Shown here piece by piece: positions 17,496 through 25,542 of a stretch of 26,883 nt of DNA (its first letter is position 1; each line of letters begins with the position of its first letter). The notes beneath the pieces are model-generated. The model saw only the letters and a list, made by a program, of their open reading frames with translations, did not search any database and was not told the origin of the DNA. The stretch spans positions 1 to 26,883 of the forward strand of contig JAHIZN010000009.1 of assembly GCA_018814245.1 (NCBI GenBank). The letters are read 5' to 3'. The position numbers and the translations under genes are program-made. The stretch comes from a bacterium. GTDB taxonomy: Bacteria > UBA9089 > CG2-30-40-21.

Positions 17496-19193
17496 ATGCC
17501 TATTATTTTTATCATCATCTTATTTTTTATTGGACCCGAAAGAGCCTTGTCTGCCCCTCCAGGGAATATTTGCCAATTGTATGAGGAAGGCAAAGATCTC
17601 TTTATTAAGAATAAGGTTGATAAGGCATATCAAACCCTGCGCAGGGTGGAAAGATTGAACCCTGGCTTTTACAAAGAGGGCTTCAACTATATGCTTGGCT
17701 ATCTTTATGAAAAAAAGAATTTGGACGATAAGGCTATCTCTCAGTATCTCAGGGAGATAAGGCTTAACAAAAAGACAACTGCAAATGGGAAGAAGATGTA
17801 TCAGCTCAGCCTGCTTGGTACTGCCAGAAGCTGTTATTCGCGTGCCCGGATATACAAGACATTTTTGACTACATCAGCTAATACAGGCTTGAACTATTAT
17901 AATCTCCGTCTCCTGACGCATAAATTACAAAAGAAAAGGCAGGAAAAGTGTCAGGGATTAAAGATTTATGCTGAAAAGAGTGATTATCTCTGGTATTATC
18001 GCGGACTTTGCTATTATCTTCTTGGAGATTATCAAAAAGCCATGACAGAATTCGAGAATATACCTTCTGGTTCATCCCTGTATTGGAAGGCAATGATTAA
18101 ACAGGGGGCATGTTATTACAAATCAGGTAAATATAAGGAGGCAGATAGATTATGGAAAAGGGTCAGAAGCAGCCAGATAAATAACCCTGTTCTTTTAAGC
18201 GAACTTGGGTGTGCCTATACTGAGTGTAATCGAAAAGATAAGATGCAAGAGGCAATATTGTGGGGTGCAAAGTCAAAAGATAGAAGATTGGCATGGATTT
18301 ATCTCAAGAATGGGAATACAGACAAGGCGATAAACCTAATGAACAATCTCAAGTTTTATCAGCCGGAATTGATAGATACATGGGGTAAATATGCCAATCC
18401 TCAGGAAAAGATAAGGATTAAGTATATCACAAAATTTTATAACTCATCAAATTTTAGTTATTTAGCCGATATTTATCTTGCCATGGCAGCTAAATACTAT
18501 GGGCATTACCTGAAATTCAGCCGTAATAAGGGTGAGATACTTTATCAGACAGGGATGTGTTATCTTTTATCAGGGGATACAGGAAGGGCGAAAAAGGTCT
18601 TTAAGGATGTTATTGATGATAGGGAAACCAAGGATGTTAATCGTGTTATGGCTCAGATTTATTCAGGGGTTTGCCTCTATCAAGAGGGACAAAAAGAATC
18701 TGCCCTCAAAATATGGGGGGATATCGTCAGTCAGGAAAAAAACCCTGCCCTGAGAAGTCAGGTTGGCGTTGTCTATGCTAAGCTGGGGATAAGATTAAAT
18801 AAGGTTATATCCCTTTGTGGTAGTTGTGAGGAGAGAGGCTCTCCGGGGATACTTTCATGGAACCTTGGACTTGCCTATTTTAGTCGGGGAATATCCCTTG
18901 ACAACACGGAATACCTGTCAAGGGCAATGATGAGCCTTGAAAACAACCATATTCAGGAGGCTGGCTATAATCCGGAAAAGAATGAGCCGTTATTATTGGT
19001 TGATATGGCTAATGTCTTTTTTAACCAAAGATTGTTTTCACAATCTGCGGAGATATTTCTGGCACTTAAAAGGAGCTATCCAGAAACCACACAAATACTT
19101 AACGCTGTTCAGGGCACAGTTGAGATGTGGGATATTATAAAATGGGAGAAAAATGTTAGCTGGCAGCCTGCATGGAAGATGGGAAATTTGTAA
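17496..19193 (+). CDS. Exported tetratricopeptide-repeat protein
   Basis: This 565-aa protein has an N-terminal hydrophobic stretch ending in ALSA, consistent with a signal peptide cut near residue 20. It then carries helical repeats throughout. TPR-like units can be seen at LYEEGKDLFIKNKVDKAYQT, YYRGLCYYLLGDYQKAMTEF, KQGACYYKSGKYKEADRLW, GMCYLLSGDTGRAKKVF and GVCLYQEGQKESALKIW. It probably serves as a protein-binding scaffold. It begins 2 nt after the TolB-like gene, with GGGAG at 17480-17484 inside that gene's end, a sign of translational coupling and joint function. No catalytic motif is seen and the partner is unknown. Its TAA (19191-19193) is followed one base later by the element starting at 19195. 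Confidence 0.82.
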   Translation: MPIIFIIILFFIGPERALSAPPGNICQLYEEGKDLFIKNKVDKAYQTLRRVERLNPGFYKEGFNYMLGYLYEKKNLDDKAISQYLREIRLNKKTTANGKKMYQLSLLGTARSCYSRARIYKTFLTTSANTGLNYYNLRLLTHKLQKKRQEKCQGLKIYAEKSDYLWYYRGLCYYLLGDYQKAMTEFENIPSGSSLYWKAMIKQGACYYKSGKYKEADRLWKRVRSSQINNPVLLSELGCAYTECNRKDKMQEAILWGAKSKDRRLAWIYLKNGNTDKAINLMNNLKFYQPELIDTWGKYANPQEKIRIKYITKFYNSSNFSYLADIYLAMAAKYYGHYLKFSRNKGEILYQTGMCYLLSGDTGRAKKVFKDVIDDRETKDVNRVMAQIYSGVCLYQEGQKESALKIWGDIVSQEKNPALRSQVGVVYAKLGIRLNKVISLCGSCEERGSPGILSWNLGLAYFSRGISLDNTEYLSRAMMSLENNHIQEAGYNPEKNEPLLLVDMANVFFNQRLFSQSAEIFLALKRSYPETTQILNAVQGTVEMWDIIKWEKNVSWQPAWKMGNL

Positions 19194-19194
19194 G

Positions 19195-19441
19195 TAACTA
19201 CTCAGATACTGTGATTTTTTAGTGAATTATTAGCCAGCAGCTATTGCAACGAGAAGAGAAAGATCCACAAAGGGTGTAAATCTTAAGAGATGAACCCTTG
19301 TCAACGGCTCTTCTTGTTTGCAATTACTCCTGTTTTGTTGCAATTATTTTCCCTAAGTTTACACCCTTTGTGGCTCTTTCTCGGTAAAAGCGTATTGACT
19401 GATTTCATGTCATGTGTGAAAATGAGATAACTGAGTAGTTA
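19195..19441. repeat. MITE-like element with TAACTACTCAG ends
   Basis: TAACTACTCAG (19195-19205) and CTGAGTAGTTA (19431-19441) are exact complements. The core holds the shared arm pair CCACAAAGGGTGTAAA (from 19265) and TTTACACCCTTTGTGG (ending near 19373). It fills the spacer of about 300 bp between the TPR gene and the methyltransferase; no gene is seen there. Confidence 0.8.
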
Positions 19442-19495
19442 CAATTTTTCTTTCGTGCTTTTAGTGTTTTTCGTTGTTGAAGAGGAAAAAAGTAA

Positions 19496-21391
19496 ATGGC
19501 TGAACTTGATAAAAAACTTATGCAAACCCCTGACTTAAATAAAGAACGGCTGGAAAAACTGAAAAGCTTTTTTCCCGATCTTTTTACAGTGGAAGGGAAG
19601 CTTAATCCTGATGAACTGAAAAAGATTGTTGACCCGGACATTGTGAGAGAAACGGAACGATTTGAGTTTCGTTGGTTTGGCAAAAGTCAGGCAAAGCGAA
19701 ACGCCTTTACGCCGAGCAGGGCAACACTTGTTTACGATGAGGGACGAAGTGTCAATCCTGAATATGCAGACGGCAATATGATTATTGAAGGGGAAAATCT
19801 TGAAACACTGAAATGCCTGCTTTCAGCGTACAGGGAACAGGTGAAATGTATTTATATTGATCCGCCGTATAATACCGGGAATGATTTTGTTTATTCTGAC
19901 AGATGGGATGAATCACGAGAAAACTACTGGGAGCATATCGGCGTAACGCAAGATGGCGTAAAAGTTGATACCAATGCCGAGACAAACGGGCGTTTTCATT
20001 CCAATTGGCTAAATATGATGTATCCCCGACTTTTACTGGCAAGGCAAATGTTAAGGGATGATGGAGTAATATTTATTTCTATTGATGACGAAGAAGTACA
20101 TCATCTAAAAAAAATTTGTGATGAAGTCTTTGATGAAAATAACTTTGAAGGACATATTCACTGGAGGCGCAGGCATAATCAACCTAATGATAAGACAAAA
20201 ATGATTGGTCTTGTAACAGAGCACATCCTTTCCTATTCAAAGGACAAAGAAGCATCTAAAGAAGCGGGCGTTGGCAAAGTTGACCTGACTGGTAAATTCT
20301 CTAACTCAGATAATGACCTAAGAGGTGACTGGGCTTCAAAGCCATGGAAAGTAGGTTCTGACCAATCTGGTAGCAGATATATTATAAAAAATCCCAATTC
20401 AGGGCAAAAATATGATGAAGAATGGATGGGAGATGAAAATTCCTATAGAAGTTTATTAGCAGACAATAGAATTGTTTTTCCACGCAACGGCGAAGGTTTG
20501 CCACGGAAAAAATACTTCAAATTTGAACGAGAAGAAGAAGGACAATGTGCAACAAATTGGTGGTCACATGAGGAATTCGGACACAACCAAGGCGCAAATG
20601 ATGAAATGACTGCATTGTTTGATGGGATTAAAAACATTTTTAGTAATCCCAAGCCAAAAGAATTATTGCGTGGCTTAATACAAATTGCTAATGTAAAGGA
20701 TAATGATATTGTCTTAGATTTTTTTGCTGGAAGTGGTACAACTGCTCATGCGGTCATGGAATTGAATAGAGAAGATAGTAATAATCGTAAATTCATCCTC
20801 GTTCAAATCCCCGAACTTACTGACGAAAATAGCGAGGCATATAAATCTGGCTACAAAAAAATCTCCGACATCACCATTGAACGCAACAAACGCGTAATCC
20901 AAAAAATCGAAAAAGAAGAATCGGGAAAGCAACTTTCTTTATTTGAGTTAGATAAAAAGCCTTTCAAAACAGGCTTCAAGGTTTACAAACTTGCTAAATC
21001 AAATTTCCCCCGTGTGGACTTCGCACCCGACCCTGCTAAAACAGAAGAAGAAAACCTTGCTTTGCTTGATAAATATATTCAGGAAAAAGAATCCATATTT
21101 CGGTTAATGATAGATAGAGAAAATATTTTCGATGAACTGCTCTTGAAAGATGGGTTTATGCTCAACTACTCAAAGGTTCAGGAGGCTGCGTTTACGAAAA
21201 ACAAGGTTTATCATATTACTGATAGTTTTAAGGAATGCCTTATTTGCATGGATATGGCGATAGATAGACAGACTTTGAAAGATTTAGAATCACACAAAGA
21301 GATAAATTTTATCTGCCTTGAACAGTCGCTTAATACGACGATAAAGTGGAATTTGAAACACTTGCTTGGTGATAAATTGATTGCGTTTTAA
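19496..21391 (+). CDS. Type III restriction-modification-like DNA adenine methyltransferase (Mod subunit)
   Basis: This beta-class N6-adenine methyltransferase transfers a methyl group from S-adenosylmethionine to adenine in a specific site. The catalytic motif DPPY is at 122-125, followed by NTGNDFVYSD. The SAM-binding motif DFFAGSGTT comes later, at 408-416, and this order defines the beta class. The intervening ~150-380 region contains the target-recognition domain. At 631 aa, with an N-terminal helical part and C-terminal helical tail, it matches EcoP15I-type Mod proteins. The start has AGAGGA at 19480-19485, 10 nt before the ATG. No Res (helicase/nuclease) gene follows; the next gene is qmoA. 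The central part looks richer in A/T than the T6SS genes, which could reflect transfer or recombination of the recognition domain, but I have not computed this. Confidence 0.9.
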   Translation: MAELDKKLMQTPDLNKERLEKLKSFFPDLFTVEGKLNPDELKKIVDPDIVRETERFEFRWFGKSQAKRNAFTPSRATLVYDEGRSVNPEYADGNMIIEGENLETLKCLLSAYREQVKCIYIDPPYNTGNDFVYSDRWDESRENYWEHIGVTQDGVKVDTNAETNGRFHSNWLNMMYPRLLLARQMLRDDGVIFISIDDEEVHHLKKICDEVFDENNFEGHIHWRRRHNQPNDKTKMIGLVTEHILSYSKDKEASKEAGVGKVDLTGKFSNSDNDLRGDWASKPWKVGSDQSGSRYIIKNPNSGQKYDEEWMGDENSYRSLLADNRIVFPRNGEGLPRKKYFKFEREEEGQCATNWWSHEEFGHNQGANDEMTALFDGIKNIFSNPKPKELLRGLIQIANVKDNDIVLDFFAGSGTTAHAVMELNREDSNNRKFILVQIPELTDENSEAYKSGYKKISDITIERNKRVIQKIEKEESGKQLSLFELDKKPFKTGFKVYKLAKSNFPRVDFAPDPAKTEEENLALLDKYIQEKESIFRLMIDRENIFDELLLKDGFMLNYSKVQEAAFTKNKVYHITDSFKECLICMDMAIDRQTLKDLESHKEINFICLEQSLNTTIKWNLKHLLGDKLIAF

Positions 21392-21404
21392 GAGTAAAAT
21401 ATAA

Positions 21405-21530
21405 ACATTCAGTCAAAAATATCCTCATATTGACGAAGATATTAGTGCTGAAGAAATATTATATGATATTCCTGCACATCGAGCAAAACATGAATATCTA
21501 CATGTTTTTGCTGTTGGTGCAGGCATTTAA
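21405..21530 (+). pseudogene. Short coding remnant of unknown family
   Basis: The frame from 21405 to the stop at 21528-21530 reads as a plausible protein C-terminus, including PHIDEDISAEEILYDIPAHR and ending HVFAVGAGI. A stop codon (21402-21404) precedes it and no start is present, so it would be the 3' remnant of a gene broken or deleted upstream. It ends one base before the qmoA ribosome-binding site region. I do not recognise the family, and the reading could be chance. Confidence 0.3.
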
Positions 21531-21543
21531 TGGAGGTAAGGCG

Positions 21544-22776
21544 ATGACTAAGGATATTTTAGTAATTGGCGCAGGTATCAGCGGCATAACAGCTGCTGTT
21601 GAAGCAGCTGAGACAGGGTACAGCGTTATCCTTGTAGAGAAAAACCCGTACCTTGGCGGCAGGGTTGTTCAGATGAACCGCTATTTCCCAAAGCTCTGTC
21701 CACCATATTGCGGGATGGAGATAAACCTGAAACGCATTCGAACAAACAATAAGATCCGTCATTATACCCTGTCAGAGGTGCAAGGTATTACAGGAAATGA
21801 GGGAAATTATGAGGTAACAATCAAGGTTAATCCAAGGTTTGTAAACGAAAAGTGTACTGCCTGTGGTGAATGCTCCCTTGTATGTCCATCTGAGAGAAGG
21901 GACGAGTTTAATCTGGGGATTGGTACCACCAAGGCAGCGTATCTTCCACATGAGATGGCTTTTCCGTATCGTTATGCCATTGATGCAGCAGCTTGTTCAA
22001 AATGCGGGGCGTGTGTTGATGCGTGCAAGTATGGGGCGATTAATCTTCAGATGCAGCCTGAGACGATTAAATTGAATGTGGCTTCCATTGTTATGGCTAC
22101 CGGCTGGCAGCCGTACGATGCAGGAAAGATTGACAACCTTGGCTTTGGTAAGTATAAGGATGTGATTACCAATATGATGATGGAACGGCTTGCTGCCCCG
22201 AATGGGCAAACACAGGGTAAAATCCTTTGTCCATCAGACCAGAAAGAGCCCAAAAAAGTAGCCTTTGTTCAGTGTGCCGGCTCACGGGATGAAAATCATC
22301 TGCCGTATTGCTCGGCTGTGTGCTGCCTTGCATCCCTGAAACAGATTACCTATGTGCGGGAAAATATCCCTGACTCTGAGGTCTACATGTTTTACATTGA
22401 TGTCCGTACACCCGGCAAGTATGAGGAATTTTATACCAGAGTCAAGGGTGATGACAAAGTCCATTTTATCAAGGGGAAGGTGGCAGATGTCCAGCAGGAT
22501 GGAAACGGCTTAACTGTTGTGGCTGAGGATATATTGTCTGGAAATAAGGCAAGGGTAACCGTTGATATGGTGGTTCTGGCTTGCGGTATGCAGCCAACCC
22601 TGAAAGATAGCCCGTCTGTGGGTATTAAAACAGATGAAAACGGATTTATTGACCATAACCAGAATAAGGGTATTTACGCAGCTGGTGTATCAAGAAAGCC
22701 GCAAGATGTTTCTTCATCGGTTCAGGATGCAACCGGCTGCAGCTTGAAGGCTATTCAGAGTGTGGTGAGGGGGTAA
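21544..22776 (+). CDS. qmoA: Quinone-interacting membrane-bound oxidoreductase subunit QmoA (HdrA-like)
   Basis: QmoA is a flavin subunit of the Qmo complex, which passes electrons between membrane quinones and APS reductase in sulfate reducers. The protein (410 aa) has a Rossmann FAD motif GAGISG (9-14), the QmoA-like stretch PYLGGRV with NRYFPKLCPPYCGMEI, and the HdrA-type CAGSRD...CCxxSLKQ segment (C244-C261). Two complete ferredoxin-type [4Fe-4S] motifs are present: C104/C107/C110/C114 and C151/C154/C157/C161. The start at 21544 is chosen for GGAGGT at 21532-21537; an upstream in-frame ATG at 21430 would add an unrelated 38-residue leader. qmoB follows after 6 nt. Without aprAB in view, a related HdrA role remains possible. 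Confidence 0.88.
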   Translation: MTKDILVIGAGISGITAAVEAAETGYSVILVEKNPYLGGRVVQMNRYFPKLCPPYCGMEINLKRIRTNNKIRHYTLSEVQGITGNEGNYEVTIKVNPRFVNEKCTACGECSLVCPSERRDEFNLGIGTTKAAYLPHEMAFPYRYAIDAAACSKCGACVDACKYGAINLQMQPETIKLNVASIVMATGWQPYDAGKIDNLGFGKYKDVITNMMMERLAAPNGQTQGKILCPSDQKEPKKVAFVQCAGSRDENHLPYCSAVCCLASLKQITYVRENIPDSEVYMFYIDVRTPGKYEEFYTRVKGDDKVHFIKGKVADVQQDGNGLTVVAEDILSGNKARVTVDMVVLACGMQPTLKDSPSVGIKTDENGFIDHNQNKGIYAAGVSRKPQDVSSSVQDATGCSLKAIQSVVRG

Positions 22777-22782
22777 GAAAAT

Positions 22783-25026
22783 ATGGATAAGAAATTGGGC
22801 GTTTATATCTGTACAGGCTGTGGTATTGGGGATAGCCTTGATGTAGAAAAGTTGTCAAAGCTAACTACAGGGGCATGCAAGGTGCCGGTGTGTAAGACAC
22901 ATGCCTGCCTTTGCACCCAGGATGGGGTTGGCGTTATTAACAAGGATTGTGAGGCAGATGGTGTCAACACAATTGTTATTGCAGGATGTTCACCAAGGGT
23001 GAATCAGGATGTATTTGCTTTTGATACCAATAAGATTGTGGAGCGGGTGAACCTGAGGGAACAGGTTATTTGGAGTCAGCCGATTAAGCATGAGGATACA
23101 CAGATGATGGCTGAAGACTATCTCCGCATGGGTATTGTTAAGGCACAAAAGTCACAACTATTAGAGCCATATAAGCCTACAGAAGAGATAAGCAGGGTTG
23201 TGCTGGTTGTTGGCGGCGGGATATCTGGTATGACTACTGCCATTAATGCCGCAAAGGCTGCAAGTCAGGTTGTATTGGTGGAAAAAGAAGAGAAACTTGG
23301 TGGATTTTCAGGCAGTCTGTATAAACATTTCCCTGTAAACCCGCCCTATAATGAGCTTCAATCACCTCCACATGAGGCAATGATTAAAGAGATTGAGGCA
23401 AATTTAAATATCAAGGTTTATACAGCGGCGAAGATTAAAAAGATTGCTGGCGGTCCTGGGATATTTGATGTAACCATGGAGCAAAATAGCAAAGAAACAC
23501 AGTTTCGTGTGGGGGCAATAGTATTAACCGCAGGCTTTGTGCCGTATGACGCTGCAAAACTTTCACACCTTGGTTTTGGTAAATCACCAAATGTAATCAC
23601 CAGTGTAAAGATGGAGGAATTAGCCAAAAAGGGCAGGATACTCAAGCCGTCTGATGGCAAGGAGGCGAAGCATATTGCCTTTATTCAGTGTGCCGGCTCA
23701 CGCGACCAAAATCATCTGCCATATTGCTCAAGCTCTTGCTGTATGACCTCTCTGAAGCAGGCATTGTATGTCAGGCAGCAGGATGAAAACAGCATGGCTT
23801 CTATCTTTTATAAGGATATGCGTACCATGGGGCAGCACGAGGACTTTTATGTCAGGGCACAAGGGGATGAGGGGATTTTTTTGACCAAGGGTGAGGTGGT
23901 TGGTGTTGAACCTGCATCTGGTGATAAGCTGATTATCACGGTTGAGGATACACTTTTGGGGAAAAATATCCGGGTTGAGGCAGATATGGTTGTACTGGCA
24001 ACAGGCATGGTGCCGGCAACAGGCATTGAGATTAGCGTTAAGGAAGAGGCAGCATCGTGTGACCCGGAGCAATGCAAAAAAGAGGCAGAGGAAGCACCCC
24101 TGTCAAGTGGTATTATTATCCCATCAGATATTCTGAACCTTGAGTATCGTCAGGGTCCGGAGCTGCCGCAGTTGAGGTACGGATTCCCTGATTCACACTT
24201 TATCTGTTTTCCATACGAGACCCGGAGGACAGGGATATATGCCGCAGGCTGTGTCCGTCATCCCATGGATATAGGGGCGTGTATGAGTGATGCTTGCGGG
24301 GCAGCACTCAAGGCTATCCAGTGTATTGAGCTTACCAGCCAGGGTAAGGCTGTCCATCCAAGGGTAGGGGATATGAGCTACCCGGATTTCTTTATGCAAA
24401 GGTGTACGCAGTGTAAACGGTGTACTGACGAGTGCCCGTTTGGTGCGATTAATGAGGATGAAAAATTCAACCCATTGCCAAACCCAACAAGGTGCAGAAG
24501 GTGCGGGACATGCATGGGGGCTTGCCCGGAAAGAATCATCAGCTTCAAGAATTACTCTATTGACATCATCTCATCCATGATGAAGGCAATTGATGTGCCG
24601 GAAGAGGATGAGGAAAAACCAAGGGTTCTTGCCTTTATGTGTGAAAATGATGCTGTGCCTGCACTGGATATGGCTGGTACAAAACGGCTTAAGCTTAGCC
24701 CTTATATTCGGGTTATACCGGTTAGGTGCCTTGGCTCCATGCACCTTGTCTGGATAACAGATGCCCTTTCAAAGGGGATTGATGGGATACTGCTGATAGG
24801 GTGCAAGCATGGTGATGACTACCAATGCCACTTTGTTAAGGGGAGTGAGTTGGCAGAGATTAGATTGAGTAAGGTTAAGGAAACATTAGACAGGCTTCGG
24901 CTTGAATCTGATCGGGTAAAGATGGTGCAGCTATCGATAAATGAATATGACCAGCTTCCCGGGATATTTAGTGAGTTTATGGAGACAATGGAAAGGGTGG
25001 GGGCCAATCCGTTTAAGGGATTTTAG
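22783..25026 (+). CDS. qmoB: Quinone-interacting membrane-bound oxidoreductase subunit QmoB (HdrA-MvhD-like)
   Basis: QmoB is the second HdrA-like flavoprotein of the Qmo complex. It has 747 aa, the family's normal size. Domains in order: an N-terminal HdrA-type domain with early cysteines (CTGCG, CKTHACLC); a Rossmann FAD motif GGGISG (144-149); the CAGSRDQNHLPYC segment from C303 with SCCMTSLKQ; two ferredoxin-type [4Fe-4S] motifs (C541/544/547/551 and C571/574/577/581); and a C-terminal MvhD/FlpD-like domain (~620-747) with conserved cysteines (FMCEN, VRCLGS, IGCKHGDDYQCHF). It starts 6 nt after the qmoA stop, with a GGGG run as the likely ribosome site, so the two are probably co-translated. 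The spacing to qmoC is unusually long, with a repeat and a small gene in between. Confidence 0.9.
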   Translation: MDKKLGVYICTGCGIGDSLDVEKLSKLTTGACKVPVCKTHACLCTQDGVGVINKDCEADGVNTIVIAGCSPRVNQDVFAFDTNKIVERVNLREQVIWSQPIKHEDTQMMAEDYLRMGIVKAQKSQLLEPYKPTEEISRVVLVVGGGISGMTTAINAAKAASQVVLVEKEEKLGGFSGSLYKHFPVNPPYNELQSPPHEAMIKEIEANLNIKVYTAAKIKKIAGGPGIFDVTMEQNSKETQFRVGAIVLTAGFVPYDAAKLSHLGFGKSPNVITSVKMEELAKKGRILKPSDGKEAKHIAFIQCAGSRDQNHLPYCSSSCCMTSLKQALYVRQQDENSMASIFYKDMRTMGQHEDFYVRAQGDEGIFLTKGEVVGVEPASGDKLIITVEDTLLGKNIRVEADMVVLATGMVPATGIEISVKEEAASCDPEQCKKEAEEAPLSSGIIIPSDILNLEYRQGPELPQLRYGFPDSHFICFPYETRRTGIYAAGCVRHPMDIGACMSDACGAALKAIQCIELTSQGKAVHPRVGDMSYPDFFMQRCTQCKRCTDECPFGAINEDEKFNPLPNPTRCRRCGTCMGACPERIISFKNYSIDIISSMMKAIDVPEEDEEKPRVLAFMCENDAVPALDMAGTKRLKLSPYIRVIPVRCLGSMHLVWITDALSKGIDGILLIGCKHGDDYQCHFVKGSELAEIRLSKVKETLDRLRLESDRVKMVQLSINEYDQLPGIFSEFMETMERVGANPFKGF

Positions 25027-25027
25027 G

Positions 25028-25274
25028 CAATTGCTCAATATCCTGTGGCAATTCCATGAGGTTGAACTACTCAGACAGCAAGAATACAGGAGTCAGAATA
25101 CAGAATACAGGGAAAGAGCCACAAAGGGTGTAAATCCTAAGAAATGCACCCTTGTCTTGTTTTATCGTTACAATTATTTTCCCTAAGATTTACACCATTT
25201 GTGGCTCTTTCCCTTGTAATTGTTTACCTATTGTTAATTGTGGCTTGCAAAATCCACAGATTATTGAGCAATTA
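25028..25274. repeat. MITE-like element directly after the qmoB stop codon
   Basis: AATTGCTCAAT (25029-25039) and ATTGAGCAATT (25263-25273) form the ends. The inner arm pair, GAGCCACAAAGGGTGTAAAT near 25116-25135 and TTTACACCATTTGTGGCTC near 25190-25208, matches the element at 19195. The first element base is two positions after the qmoB TAG. Confidence 0.75.
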
Positions 25275-25318
25275 CGATTTTAGGCAGTGATTAGCCATGT
25301 TAAAAATGGAGGGATAGG

Positions 25319-25519
25319 ATGGTGAAAAGATTACATGCAGTATTTGATGGGGAAGTATTGCGATCCGAAGAAACTGTAATTATTAAACAGGATGAGCCTA
25401 AAAGCCGGAACCTGTGGAGTGTTTTTACTGACCTTGCGGGAAAGATTGAGGGACCACCAGATTGGTCAGAAGAGCATGATCATTATCTATATGGTACGCC
25501 TAACCGAAAACAAGGATAA
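25319..25519 (+). CDS. Small AF2212-type (DUF104-like) antitoxin homologue, orphan
   Basis: This 66-aa protein begins KRLHAVFDGEVLRSEE, the pattern of the AF2212/DUF104 antitoxin family (AVFDGxVLRPEEPV). It ends with EGPPDWSEEHDHYLYGTP, a tail common in small proteins of that kind. The middle is short: the usual PNTxYxVTIE strand is missing, which suggests an internal deletion. GGAGGG at 25308-25313 supports the ATG. Such antitoxins normally precede a PIN-domain toxin, but qmoC follows 23 bp later, so no partner is present. It could be a remnant, a solitary regulator or a small protein adopted into the qmo operon. The family call is from recall of the motif and is moderately sure. Confidence 0.6.
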   Translation: MVKRLHAVFDGEVLRSEETVIIKQDEPKSRNLWSVFTDLAGKIEGPPDWSEEHDHYLYGTPNRKQG

Positions 25520-25542
25520 CAAAAATTCATGGAGGTATCAAA

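Noticed and set aside
21430..21543. Upstream ATG extension of qmoA
   Set aside because: The FAD-binding fold starts right after the ATG at 21544, which has GGAGGT; the leader is unrelated to the family.
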